This document shows positions 45,794-54,756 of a stretch of DNA of 64,000 bases, piece by piece. How positions within the stretch are numbered: position 1 is the stretch's first letter; every line of letters begins with the position of its first letter. The notes beneath the pieces are model-generated. The model was not told the DNA's origin. It worked only from the letters and a program-made list of their open reading frames with translations, and made no database searches. The stretch comes from Gp6-AA40 sp035293405 (GTDB taxonomy: Bacteria > Acidobacteriota > Vicinamibacteria > Vicinamibacterales > UBA2999), in the NCBI GenBank assembly GCA_035293405.1, contig DATDOE010000040.1, positions 124,001 to 188,000 on the forward strand, in the 5' to 3' direction. The position numbers and the translations under genes were made by a program.

Positions 45794-48439
45794 CTACTCG
45801 TGCCGCAGTGCCACCATCGGACTGATCCTCGATGCGCGCCAGGCGGGAATGTAGAAGGCCGTGAGCGCCACGGCGACCATGACGCCGGTCGTGCCCAGCA
45901 CGATGAAGGCCTCGGGCGACGGCACTTGGGGCATCGCCGAGGCGAGCACGCGTCCCAGTCCGAAACCGCCCGCGAGCCCGGCGAGCGCGCCCACGACCGT
46001 GAGATTCACACCCTGCTTCAGGACAAGCCACAGCACCTCCGACTGTCTGGCCCCGAGCGCGGCGCGCATCCCGATCTCGCCGGCGCGTTGCGCCGTTGAA
46101 TACGACACCACACCGAAGATGCCGAGCGCCGCGAGTACGAGACCGAGGACGGCGAAGGCGCTGAGCACGTTGGCGAGCAGGCGGAAGTTGGCGGTGGTCC
46201 TCTGCTCGGCGGCTCTGGCCGTGACGAGACCATACACGGGCACGTCCCGATCGATGGCCGCGACGACGCGCCGGAGATCGGAGGCGACGGAGTCGGGCTC
46301 GCGCGTTGTGCGCAGAAGGATGTTCACGAAGGCGGTTCCCGTCTGTGCCAGCGGCGCATACATCTCAAAGGTTGTGTCGACACTCGAGGAGCTGCCGAAC
46401 GACGGGAACGTGACGTCTCCCACGACGCCGACGACCTCGCGCCAATTCGGGTTCGGCCCCCGAGAACCGAGGCGCTTCCCGATCGGATTCTCGTTCGGCC
46501 ACACCGTGCGGGCCATGGTCTCGTTTACGATCGCCACCTGGGTTCGCCCGGCGCGATCATCAGCCGTGAACAGCCGGCCGCGCCGCAACGGGATCCTCAG
46601 CGTCTCGAAATACTCCGGCGTCACGCGCTCGTTGAACGCCAGGATGGGATCCGTGCGGCCTTCGACGACCAGCGAGGTGCTGGTGCTAAACGGAGCAACA
46701 GGAACCGACGAGCTCGCGATGGCGATGCTGGCCATGCCCGGAAGTTCGGCGGCGCGATCGCGCAACACCTCGAAGAACGCGCGACGCGCGGCCGGCGCGG
46801 TGTAGTTGGGGCCGACGAGGTTGAGCCGCGCCACCAGCACACCGTCGGCGCGCCAGCCGGGATCGACGCCGCCGATCTGTTGGAGACCTCGAATGAAGGA
46901 GGTGGCTCCGGCCAGGATGATCAACGCGAACGCAATCTCGGCGACGATGAGTCCCTGGCGGAAACGCTGCGGGGCTCGGCCGGCCGTCATGCTCTTCGGA
47001 TTCTGCTTCAGCACATCGTTGATGTCGGCCCGCGACGCCAGCCACGCCGGCACGGCGCCGAAAATGATCCCGGTCAGCACCGCGCAGCCGAACGCAAACG
47101 CCAGGTTCGCCGGATCCATCGTGATGCGCACGCCAGGCAGCTCACTGAACTGCCGGCTCGCAATGAATCGGGTACACCAGTACGAGAGAGGAATCGCCAG
47201 CGACCCGCCCACCAGCGACAGCACGAGGCTTTCGGTGAGCGACTGCCGCATGAGGCGTCCCTTGGCGCCACCGATGGCGCCGCGAATCGCAAACTCCCGG
47301 GCGCGGGCGGCCGTCCTCGCGAGTTGAAGGTTGGCCAGGTTCACGCATGCGATGAGCAGCACCAGGAAGGTGAGCCCGAAGGCCACCGCGGAGATGCGGC
47401 GCATCACGTTGTTGACGATGCCAAGGGAATCGATCCTGATGCCTGCACCCCGATCGAGATTGGGGTGCTCGGCTCGAATCTGTGTGTCGACCGCTCTGAT
47501 CGCGGCCTCGGCCTGATCAGGTGTGACGCCGGGCTTGAGCCGGGCGAATTCACGGAGATAGTTGTTCCCCCGGTCCTTCCGCAAGTCCGCCGTCAACGCC
47601 AGTGGGCGCCAGATGTCCAACGGACCCCAGAACAACGGATACTCGAAGTTCTGCGGCATGACGCCAACGATCGTTGCATTCTGGCCGTCGAGCCGGAGTG
47701 AGCGCCCGACGATGAGTGGATCCCCGGCAAATCGTCGTTGCCAGAACCCGTACGACAGGACCACGACTGGCTCTGCCCCAGCCTGATCATCGGCGTCGGT
47801 GAACGCGCGTCCGAGCAGCGGCTGAACACCAAACAACGCGAAGTAGTTTCCACTTGCCCGGATTGAGAACAGGCGCTCCGCCGGCTGGTCCGGTTCGGCC
47901 AGGCTGGCGTCCTGCCCCGTGAGGGCAACCAGCTCTTCGAAGACCGTGTTGCGCTCGCGATGATCGACGTAGTTGCCGGCCGAATGCGGCCAGCGATCGG
48001 ACTGCGGGGAGGTGCGGAACACGTTGACGATGCGATCGGGTTCTGGATAGGGAAGCGGCTTGAACAGCAGCGGGTTCAGCACGCTGAAGAGCGTGATGTT
48101 TGCGCCGACGCCCAGGACGACGGTCAGGACCGCGGCGACCGTGAAGCGCGGCGTCTTCCACAGGCTGCGAAGTCCGTACCGGATGTCTTGAATGAGGTCA
48201 TGGGCCCAGCGGAGTGGCCGCGCGTCACGAGACCGTTCCTTCACCTGTTCCACTCCGCCAAGCGCCAGACGCGCGCGCCGGTTCGCTTCGGTCTCGCTCA
48301 TACCGTCCTCGCGGTTGCTGCGCGACTGCATCGCCACATGAAACGCGAGCTCATCGTCGAGGTCCCGTTCGACGCGGCGCACGCGCACGATCGCTCGAAG
48401 CCGGGCGGGTATCGCGTAGATCCATCGTCGCCATTCCAT
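45794..48439 (-). CDS. ADOP-type ABC transporter permease (MacB/FtsX-like)
   Basis: ATG at 48437-48439 is preceded by GGAGGTCTGACC, an excellent ribosome-binding site, and gives 881 residues. An N-terminal cytoplasmic segment has VERDLDDELAFHV, the mark of Acidobacteria-type permeases. Two MacB-like periplasmic plus FtsX-like membrane units follow, each with a helix before the MacB core (TVAAVLTVVLGVGANITLFS) and three FtsX helices (such as LTFLVLLIACVNLANLQLAR and VLGLVLAALGIFGVVSYSTA). No ATPase gene is present nearby. The gene lies 2 bp after padR, so both are probably one transcript. Function in lipoprotein or peptide export is only inferred. Confidence 0.88.
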   Translation of the reverse strand: MEWRRWIYAIPARLRAIVRVRRVERDLDDELAFHVAMQSRSNREDGMSETEANRRARLALGGVEQVKERSRDARPLRWAHDLIQDIRYGLRSLWKTPRFTVAAVLTVVLGVGANITLFSVLNPLLFKPLPYPEPDRIVNVFRTSPQSDRWPHSAGNYVDHRERNTVFEELVALTGQDASLAEPDQPAERLFSIRASGNYFALFGVQPLLGRAFTDADDQAGAEPVVVLSYGFWQRRFAGDPLIVGRSLRLDGQNATIVGVMPQNFEYPLFWGPLDIWRPLALTADLRKDRGNNYLREFARLKPGVTPDQAEAAIRAVDTQIRAEHPNLDRGAGIRIDSLGIVNNVMRRISAVAFGLTFLVLLIACVNLANLQLARTAARAREFAIRGAIGGAKGRLMRQSLTESLVLSLVGGSLAIPLSYWCTRFIASRQFSELPGVRITMDPANLAFAFGCAVLTGIIFGAVPAWLASRADINDVLKQNPKSMTAGRAPQRFRQGLIVAEIAFALIILAGATSFIRGLQQIGGVDPGWRADGVLVARLNLVGPNYTAPAARRAFFEVLRDRAAELPGMASIAIASSSVPVAPFSTSTSLVVEGRTDPILAFNERVTPEYFETLRIPLRRGRLFTADDRAGRTQVAIVNETMARTVWPNENPIGKRLGSRGPNPNWREVVGVVGDVTFPSFGSSSSVDTTFEMYAPLAQTGTAFVNILLRTTREPDSVASDLRRVVAAIDRDVPVYGLVTARAAEQRTTANFRLLANVLSAFAVLGLVLAALGIFGVVSYSTAQRAGEIGMRAALGARQSEVLWLVLKQGVNLTVVGALAGLAGGFGLGRVLASAMPQVPSPEAFIVLGTTGVMVAVALTAFYIPAWRASRISPMVALRHE

Positions 48440-48441
48440 GG

Positions 48442-48777
48442 TCAGACCTCCTTCAGCTCCAGCACCCGGCTGATTGCAGACGTGAGCCGCCGCCAGTGCT
48501 CCGTCTCCTGTCCCAGATAGCGGCGACCGGCGCGAGTGAGCGAATAGAACTTGGCGCGACGCCCCAACTCGCTCGTTTTCCATTCGGCCGTGATCCAGCC
48601 AGCCAGCTCGAGTTTGTGCAGCGCCGGGTAGAGCGAGCCGTCGCTGACCTGCAGCTCGTCGCCCGATACCTGCGTGAGCCGCTGGCTGATGGCCCAGCCG
48701 TGCTGCGGCCCGAGCGCCAGAATCTTGAGGAGCAGCAGGTCGAGGGTGCCCTGGACGAGGTCAGGTGGTTTACTCAT
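48442..48777 (-). CDS. PadR family transcriptional regulator
   Basis: ATG at 48775-48777 (MSKPPDLVQGTLD) gives 111 residues, the usual PadR size. The winged helix is visible in LLLLKILALGPQHGWAISQR, then SDGSLYPALHKLELAGWI with the PadR-typical YPALHxLE and the wing region SELGRRAKFYSLT. PadR proteins bind operators near their own genes and respond to ligands. The gene sits just upstream of the permease. No Shine-Dalgarno sequence precedes the ATG; instead a 100-bp structured element ends 3 bp before it (48781-48880). Confidence 0.92.
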   Translation of the reverse strand: MSKPPDLVQGTLDLLLLKILALGPQHGWAISQRLTQVSGDELQVSDGSLYPALHKLELAGWITAEWKTSELGRRAKFYSLTRAGRRYLGQETEHWRRLTSAISRVLELKEV

Positions 48778-48780
48778 AGT

Positions 48781-48880
48781 CACGGTTACCGATGGCAACG
48801 GCTATTGCCAGGCTTGGACGGAAGCCGGTTGGAAATGGTTGGCGTCGCCTTGGGGCGACGCCAAGGACTCGGTAACCGTG
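48781..48880 (-). promoter_or_regulatory. 100-bp cloverleaf-like structured element upstream of padR
   Basis: The ends are a perfect inverted pair of 12 bp: CACGGTTACCGA (48781-48792) and TCGGTAACCGTG (48869-48880). Inside, three hairpins follow one another: TGGCAA/TTGCCA (48793-48810), GGCTT/AAGCC (48811-48826) and GGCGTCGCC/GGCGACGCC (48841-48862). On the padR transcript this would form a closed multi-branch leader directly before the start codon. It may be a structured RNA leader, a regulator-binding site or a small mobile element. Confidence 0.55.
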
Positions 48881-49029
48881 AGAGGCACGGGCGACTCGTA
48901 GTACCCTCCCCGTCTTCGAGTCGCTCTTCACGAGAAGGGGAGGCCGTCGTGAATCGCGATCTTGAACGCAAACCGGCGACGGGCAAGCGTGCTGATTTCT
49001 GTCCCGGCGTGCACGGTGGGAAGAACTGG

Positions 49030-49198
49030 CCGCCGATCGCGTTCAGCCCGCGCACGCCCATACGGCAGCTCACGGACTTCGGCGATCGGGCGATCGTGAT
49101 CGCCCGCAGCGTCTCATGGGCTGGGGACAGTCAGCACCTCTACGCCGCGTCGCCGAAAGTGAGACCGACGTCGTGCTACTCGACGGCTTGATTCGCTA
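49030..49198 (+). pseudogene. Remnant of a WD40/TolB-like repeat gene
   Basis: The first frame reads PIRQLTDFGDRAIVIARSVS and then WAGDSQHLYAA, a typical TolB/beta-propeller blade end. After one frame change the text continues VAESETDVVLLDGLIR and stops at TAA 49196-49198, the C-terminal ending of propeller-type proteins. No start and no upstream body are present in 48881-49030, so this is a truncated and frameshifted piece. Confidence 0.45.
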
Positions 49199-49259
49199 AT
49201 GGGGTCAGATCTTGATTTTTGCGCACGGGGGATAGGAAGGATTTGTTATTCTTGCCCCA

Positions 49260-49532
49260 ATGCGGCAGTACGTCATCGAGCGGGACATCCCTGGCGCCGG
49301 CCGGATGACCGAGCAAGAGGTCAACGAGCTGTCCTTGCGCTCGCTGGAGATCCTGAAGGGGATGGGACCGGAGATCCAGTGGCTCTACAGCTACGTGACT
49401 GACGAGAAAGTCTACTGTGTGTATCTCGCTCCCGATGAGTCCTCGATTCGCGAACACGCGCACCAGTTGGGCGTTCCCGCCAGCCGGATCTCCGCCGTCA
49501 GACACCTGATTGATCCCCAGAAGTATCAGTAG
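49260..49532 (+). CDS. DUF4242 (nickel-binding SCO4226-like) protein
   Basis: The 90-residue protein MRQYVIERDIPGAGRMTEQ has the DUF4242 layout: a first strand with the RDIPGAG motif, helix SLRSLEILKGM, then IQWLYSYVTDEKVYCVYLAP and a helix with IREHAHQLGVPASRI. It is an alpha/beta ferredoxin-like fold. Some family members bind nickel or copper, but the ligand cannot be deduced here. It overlaps the end of the convergent kinase gene by about 35 bp. Confidence 0.85.
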   Translation: MRQYVIERDIPGAGRMTEQEVNELSLRSLEILKGMGPEIQWLYSYVTDEKVYCVYLAPDESSIREHAHQLGVPASRISAVRHLIDPQKYQ

Positions 49533-52500
49533 GGCGGGCGGAGGATCGCTCGCTCACCTCCGACTCGAGGAGCGAGTCGAGCGTCGCCGTGTGTCCCGTC
49601 CGCCAGGCGGCGTCGTAGGACGCGGGATGCATGTGGGCTCTGGCGTGGGCGAGTGCCTCGTCGATCCTCGCCCGCTCGGATGGCTTGATCGGCGCCCCTA
49701 TCCGCTGGCGTGTCGCCGTCGCCGCGCCGGCCAACCTCACGGCCGCCTCGTGGCGATGCTCGCGGCTCGCGCACCAGGACAACCGATCGAGCTGTCGCGC
49801 GATGCCGCGCTGGTGTCCCAGGGCGCGAAAGCTGCCCAGCGCTTCGAGCAGCGCGCGGTGTGCGGCGGCATGGTCTCCGGTGTGGAGATCGACGTCCGCG
49901 ATGTCCGCCAGCACCTGGGCGATGCCCCAGCGATCGTCGATCTGTCTGAAGGTCGCGAGGCTGCGCTGATGGTAGCGCCGTGCGGTCTCGTAGTCGGTCT
50001 GGGCCGCCGCGAGATCGCCGAGGCCGTTCAGCGCGGACGCGACGGCGCGAGGATCGCGCCGCGCCTCGGCTGACGCGCAGAGATCCTCGAAGATGCCGCG
50101 GGCGAGGGCGACATCGCCTTGACCTTTCGCGGCGATCGCCACGTTGAATCGCGCGAGATCCACGGCGGTCGTGTCGCCGAGCTCTTTCCACAGCGCCACG
50201 GTCTCAGCGTGCCGCGCGGTGGCTTCGGCGTACCGCCCGCCGTGCTGCGCCTGCCACGCCCAGGCGGTTAGGGCCGCGGCGACGCCTCGCATGTCGCCGA
50301 CGTGCCGGTAGATATCGCAGGCCTCCTGGCTGTACGCCTCCGCCGTCGCGAGATCCCCATGGACGTCCGCCAGCACCGAGGCGCCGTACAGGACGCGCGC
50401 ACGCAACGGCGTCGGTTGCTCTGCGCCCGACATGGCGAGCACGCGTGCGAGCGTCTCTCGACCCTCCGTCACGAGCTCGCGCTGCTCCCAGAACCTGAAG
50501 ATCGCCGCGGCGAGGCGCAGGGCCCACTCCACGTGTCCGCCACCAATCAAGTAGAGGAAGGCGGCGCGGATGTTGCCGTGCTCCGCGTCGCAGGTGCGCA
50601 GCCAGGGCTCGCGCTCCGGTGGATTCAGCGCCAGGGGCACTTCTTCGGCGAGCACCAGCATGTAGGCGGCGTGGGCACGGGCGGCGTCGTCCGCGTCTCC
50701 ACTGTGCAGCAGCTTGTCGCGCGCGTACTCGCGGAATGTCTCGAGCATGAAGAACCGCGGCGCGGCCTCTTCCGATACTCGCTGGGCGAGCAGGCTGTTG
50801 TCGACGAGTGAGGCGACACCCTGCAGGACGTCCACGCCGAGGTCCTCGCGCGTGTTGCAGACGGCCTCGACGGCTTCGAGCGTGCAGCCGCCGACGAACA
50901 CCGCGAGCCGCCGGAACAGCATCTGCTCCGCCGGCGTGAGCAGGTCGTAGCTCCAGGTAATCGTGCGGCGCAGTGTCTGCTGGCGTTCCGGAAGATCCCG
51001 CGCCCCGCCGGTGAGCAGCTCGAGTCGGCGCTCCAGACGCCCGAGCAGCTCGGTGGGGGGCAGGATCTTGATCCGCGCCGCCGCGAGCTCGATGGCCAGA
51101 GGAAGCCCGTCCAACTGCCGGCAGATGTCCGCCACGGCGTGAGCGTTCCTCGCCGTGAGCGTGAAGTCGGGTCTGACCGCCGCCGCCCGCTGGACGAACA
51201 GCGCAACAGACGGACACTCGATCAACGCAGCCGGCGAGGGCGCGTCGCCGGGCTCCGGGAGCGGCAGCGGCGCGACCGGCAGCTCCTGCTCGCCGTAGAT
51301 GCGAAGCGCGTGACGGCTGGTGACGAGCGCCGTGACTGCGGAGCTCGCGTCGATCAGTTCGCGCACGATCCCGGCGGCGGCGGAGACCTGCTCGAAGTTG
51401 TCGATGAGCAGGAGCGTCGGTCCACGGGCATTCAGGTGCTCACCGAGAACGCTCACGAGCAAGCGATCGCCCGTGTCGGATACACCAAGTGCGCGCGCCA
51501 CCGTGAAGGCGACGAGCTCCGGCTCGGTGATTGGCGCCAGGTCGACGAACGACACTCCGCCCTCGAAGCACGGTACGAGGTCGGTTGCGACGTGGATGGC
51601 CAGTCGTGTCTTCCCGGTCCCCCCCGGCCCCGTCAAGGTCAACAGCCGGACTCCGGGGTCGAGCAGCCGTGCCTTCACGTCCTCGATCTCGGCCGCCCGT
51701 CCGATCAACGGCGTGCGCTGCGGCGGGAGATTGTGCGTCCGCGGCTCGTCCCGGGCCGCGGTCAGGGCGCCCAGCTCGATGGGCTGCGAGACGGCAACAG
51801 CCAGCTTCGTCAGCTCCGCGGCGACGGCGCCGACCGGCGGCCGCGCGGCCGGGTGAATCTCGAGCATGCCGAGAAGAAGTCGCTCGAGCGGCGGCATCTC
51901 CGGGAGCCGTGGTCGAGGCGGCGGCGCCGCATTCGCCGTGAGCGCACCCTCCGCCTCGAAGGGGTGGACGCCGGAGGCGAGTTCGAACAGCACCACGCCC
52001 AGCGAGAACACGTCGCTGGCGCCGGTCGCCATCTCGCCGCGCGCCTGCTCGGGCGCCATGTATCGGGGCGTGCCGAGAATCGTGCCCACCTCGGTGGGCG
52101 CATCCGCGCGCCGTCGGGCTGCCGTCATCTGCGGAACGAGGCGCGCGAGACCGAAGTCGAGCAGCTTCACGTACCCGTCGGCACGCACCATGATGTTCTC
52201 GGGCTTGATGTCGCGATGGACGATGCCGGCTGCGTGGGCGACCGAAAGCGCCCTGGCGAGCTGCGCCCCTATCCGCGCGACTGCACCGACACCCATGGAG
52301 CGGCCGACGAGCGACGCGAGCGAATGGCCCTCCACGAGCTCCATGGCCAGGAAGCGCCGCCCGTCCATGTCACCGATCTCGTAGACGGTCACGATATTCG
52401 GGTGGTTGAGCGACGAGGCGGCGCGCGCCTCCTGCTCGAACCGCCGAACCGCCTCGGGGTTGCTCGTGAGCGTGGACCGGAGCAGCTTGAGGGCGACCTT

Positions 52501-52824
52501 CCTCCCGAGCCGAGTGTCGTAGGCCTCGTAGACCTCGCCCATTCCGCCACGGCCCATGAGTGAGAGCGCGTCGTACGCGCCGACGCGGCCCGTGAGCAGG
52601 CCGGCGTCCTCGTCGTGGACCATCGATCGTGCCGTCACGCTCATGGCCGACGTCACGATGAAATCACCGGCCGCGTCGTGTGCGGCGAGCAGCGATTCGA
52701 CCTCCAACCGCAACGACCGGTCGCCGCTGCATGCGTCCGCGAGGAACGTGACGCGCTGCTCGACCGGCAGGTCCAGCGCCGCGTGGTACAGCTGACCGAT
52801 CTTCTCGTACCGCTCCGGGTTCAT
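49498..52824 (-). CDS. Ser/Thr protein kinase fused to STAND ATPase and TPR domains
   Basis: ATG at 52822-52824 overlaps the sigma-factor stop (ATGA), giving 1108 residues. A kinase-associated segment (1-85) precedes the Pkn2-type kinase: glycine loop GRGGMGEVY (91-99), Lys113, catalytic HRDIKPEN (203-210) and DFG (223-225). From about 370 a NB-ARC/STAND ATPase follows, with Walker A GPGGTGKT (399-406) and a LLLIDNFEQ Walker B. An AfsR/LuxR-type winged region and about six TPR-like units (from about 760 to 1030) follow. The two enzymatic modules in one chain suggest a signalling protein that reads a ligand via TPRs and controls phosphorylation. The partner sigma factor is the obvious candidate target. 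Confidence 0.88.
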   Translation of the reverse strand: MNPERYEKIGQLYHAALDLPVEQRVTFLADACSGDRSLRLEVESLLAAHDAAGDFIVTSAMSVTARSMVHDEDAGLLTGRVGAYDALSLMGRGGMGEVYEAYDTRLGRKVALKLLRSTLTSNPEAVRRFEQEARAASSLNHPNIVTVYEIGDMDGRRFLAMELVEGHSLASLVGRSMGVGAVARIGAQLARALSVAHAAGIVHRDIKPENIMVRADGYVKLLDFGLARLVPQMTAARRRADAPTEVGTILGTPRYMAPEQARGEMATGASDVFSLGVVLFELASGVHPFEAEGALTANAAPPPRPRLPEMPPLERLLLGMLEIHPAARPPVGAVAAELTKLAVAVSQPIELGALTAARDEPRTHNLPPQRTPLIGRAAEIEDVKARLLDPGVRLLTLTGPGGTGKTRLAIHVATDLVPCFEGGVSFVDLAPITEPELVAFTVARALGVSDTGDRLLVSVLGEHLNARGPTLLLIDNFEQVSAAAGIVRELIDASSAVTALVTSRHALRIYGEQELPVAPLPLPEPGDAPSPAALIECPSVALFVQRAAAVRPDFTLTARNAHAVADICRQLDGLPLAIELAAARIKILPPTELLGRLERRLELLTGGARDLPERQQTLRRTITWSYDLLTPAEQMLFRRLAVFVGGCTLEAVEAVCNTREDLGVDVLQGVASLVDNSLLAQRVSEEAAPRFFMLETFREYARDKLLHSGDADDAARAHAAYMLVLAEEVPLALNPPEREPWLRTCDAEHGNIRAAFLYLIGGGHVEWALRLAAAIFRFWEQRELVTEGRETLARVLAMSGAEQPTPLRARVLYGASVLADVHGDLATAEAYSQEACDIYRHVGDMRGVAAALTAWAWQAQHGGRYAEATARHAETVALWKELGDTTAVDLARFNVAIAAKGQGDVALARGIFEDLCASAEARRDPRAVASALNGLGDLAAAQTDYETARRYHQRSLATFRQIDDRWGIAQVLADIADVDLHTGDHAAAHRALLEALGSFRALGHQRGIARQLDRLSWCASREHRHEAAVRLAGAATATRQRIGAPIKPSERARIDEALAHARAHMHPASYDAAWRTGHTATLDSLLESEVSERSSARPTDTSGDQSGV

Positions 52825-53387
52825 CCCCTGCTGCTCAGCTCCCGATACAGCCACGCCCGCGCCAGGCTCCAGTCTCGCCTCACCGTGCCGACCGAGACCC
52901 CGAGCACGTGCGCCGTCTCCTCGAGATCGAGCCCGCCAAAGAAGCGCAGTTCGACGACGCGGCTCTGCCGGGCGTGCAACGCCTCGAGAGTCTCGAGCGC
53001 ATCGTCCAGGGCCACCAGATCCACGCTGTCGCCCACCGGCACGTGCGCGGCCTCCGACAGCGAGACGTGGAGCGGACGGCCGCCACGTTTGGCACGGCCA
53101 CGCGCCCGCGCCATGTCGACGAGGATGCGGCGCATGATCTGGGCGGCCATGGCGAAGAAGTGCGCCCGGTTCTGCCAGCGGACGCCCTTCCAATCCACCA
53201 GCCGCAGGTAGGCTTCGTTGACGAGCGCGGTTGCCTGGAGCACGTGCCCCGGCCGCTCGCCCGCCATGTAGCGTGCCGCCAGACGGTGCAGTTCCTGGTG
53301 CACGAGCGGCGCCAGGACGTCCATGGCGCTCTGGTCGCCGCGACCCCATGCGACGAGCAGCTCGGTGATATTCGCGTCAGGACTCAT
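52821..53387 (-). CDS. ECF sigma factor (TIGR02999-like)
   Basis: ATG at 53385-53387 (MSPDANITELLVAWGRGD) gives 188 residues. The sigma-2 region holds HRLAARYMAGERPGHVLQAT, LVNEAYLRLVD and WQNRAHFFAMAAQIMRRILV. Sigma-4 is VVELRFFGGLDLEETAHVLG, then VSVGTVRRDWSLARAWLYREL. This is the ECF group whose genes often precede Ser/Thr kinase genes in Acidobacteriota and Planctomycetes. Because the kinase gene starts within its stop codon, the pair is made together and the kinase may activate the sigma factor. Confidence 0.92.
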   Translation of the reverse strand: MSPDANITELLVAWGRGDQSAMDVLAPLVHQELHRLAARYMAGERPGHVLQATALVNEAYLRLVDWKGVRWQNRAHFFAMAAQIMRRILVDMARARGRAKRGGRPLHVSLSEAAHVPVGDSVDLVALDDALETLEALHARQSRVVELRFFGGLDLEETAHVLGVSVGTVRRDWSLARAWLYRELSSRG

Positions 53388-53472
53388 CGAGGCTCGATCC
53401 GCGCGTGTGCAGCCGGTCAGGTTAGCACTTTCGACGCTGGCTGGCGCCTTTCTCTGTAAAGGAGAAACACCC

Positions 53473-54756
53473 ATGCCCGTGACAAGAATACCCGGCATCA
53501 CGCTGGTTCTTGCGATGGTGGCGACCGCCGCGATCGAAGTCCGAGCGAAACATCCCAGCGCGGAGGTCGTCCTCGAATGGAACCAGCTTCTGCAGAACAC
53601 GCTTCCCGCGCCGGGCAACCCCCTGTCGCCCCGCTACTACTCGATGGTGCACATCGCGATGTTCGACGCGATCAACGCGATCGAGCGGGACTTCGAGCCG
53701 TATCGCGTCCGGCTGCGGCCATCGGGCGGGGCCCCGGACTCGGCAGCCGCGCAGGCGGCCCATGACATCCTCGTCACCCTCAATCCGTCTGCGGCCGCCA
53801 CCTACGACGCGGCGCTCGCGGCACATTTCGGCAAGCGCCCTTCCGGCTTCGCCCGCCGCGGCGCAGAGATTGGCGCCCGCGTCGCCGCCGAGATTCTCGA
53901 GTGGCGACAGAACGACGGCTGGGTCGTGTCGCAGTTCCCGGCCTACTCCGAGCCGCCCCTCCCGGGACGATGGCAGCCGACTCCGCCTGCCAACGCCGCC
54001 GCGGTGTTCACGCATGTGTTGCAGGCTGCGCCCATGGCGGTCCTGTCGCCGACGCAGTTCCTGCCGTCGCCGCCGCCGTCGCTCACGAGCGCGCGGTACG
54101 CCGACGACGTCAATGAGGTGAAGGCGCTGGGCAAATCCGACAGCGCCGTGCGCAGCGCCGAGCAGACGACCATCGCGCAGCTCTGGTCGGGTGTCGGCAC
54201 CACCACCGGCTTCTTCTCGGTGTGGAACAACATGGCCGCCGACGTGGTCCGCGCCCGGAACCTGTCGCTCATCGAGGCCGCCCGCCTGTTCGCGCTCATG
54301 AACGTCTCGATCCACGACGCGCTGCAGACCACGCAGGGGAGCAAGTTCGTCTACGGCGTCTGGAGGCCGGTGACCGCCGTCCGCGCGGCCGACACAGATC
54401 TGAACGCGGAGACCGATCCAGATCCCACCTGGCTGCCCTTGATCGCCACGCCCCCGTATCCTTCGTACGCCGGCAATCTGGCGGCAATCGGCGCAAGCGC
54501 GGCGCGCGCGCTCGAGCTGGTGTCCGGCACCACTGACATGCCGGTGGCCATTACGTGGAAACAGTCCGGCGGACTGCCGGACGTCACTCGCCACTTCGAC
54601 GGCTTCTGGCAGGCTGCCGACGAGGAGGCGATGGCCCGGATCTACGGCGGTGTTCACTACCGCTTCGACCAGGACGCCGGTCAACAGGTGGGGCGATCTG
54701 TCGCAGAGTTCGTGATCGCCACCGTCATGACCCCGCGCGACCGAAGGAACGATTGA
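53473..54756 (+). CDS. Vanadium-dependent haloperoxidase/PAP2-like secreted protein
   Basis: ATG at 53473 has AAAGGAG at 53458-53464 and gives 427 residues. A signal peptide (ITLVLAMVATAAIEVRA) precedes LNPLSPRYYSMVHIAMFDAI-type sequence; here it reads GNPLSPRYYSMVHIAMFDAI. The haloperoxidase/PAP2 signatures are KFVYGVWRPVTAV, YPSYAGNLAAIGASAARAL and GVHYRFDQDAGQQVGR. In most homologues the middle motif reads SGH; here the His is replaced by Asn (AGN), so the acid-base residue for vanadate or phosphate chemistry may be missing. It is divergent from the sigma/kinase pair and could be regulated by it. Confidence 0.8.
   Translation: MPVTRIPGITLVLAMVATAAIEVRAKHPSAEVVLEWNQLLQNTLPAPGNPLSPRYYSMVHIAMFDAINAIERDFEPYRVRLRPSGGAPDSAAAQAAHDILVTLNPSAAATYDAALAAHFGKRPSGFARRGAEIGARVAAEILEWRQNDGWVVSQFPAYSEPPLPGRWQPTPPANAAAVFTHVLQAAPMAVLSPTQFLPSPPPSLTSARYADDVNEVKALGKSDSAVRSAEQTTIAQLWSGVGTTTGFFSVWNNMAADVVRARNLSLIEAARLFALMNVSIHDALQTTQGSKFVYGVWRPVTAVRAADTDLNAETDPDPTWLPLIATPPYPSYAGNLAAIGASAARALELVSGTTDMPVAITWKQSGGLPDVTRHFDGFWQAADEEAMARIYGGVHYRFDQDAGQQVGRSVAEFVIATVMTPRDRRND

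Noticed and set aside
48781..48880. Possible tRNA gene in the cloverleaf-like element
   Set aside because: The outer stem is 12 bp rather than 7, and there is no T-loop GTTCxAxxC consensus at the right place and no 7-base anticodon loop.
51139..52563. A 474-codon open frame on the plus strand
   Set aside because: It is antisense to the kinase gene, which has unmistakable catalytic motifs; the composition is that of a shadow.
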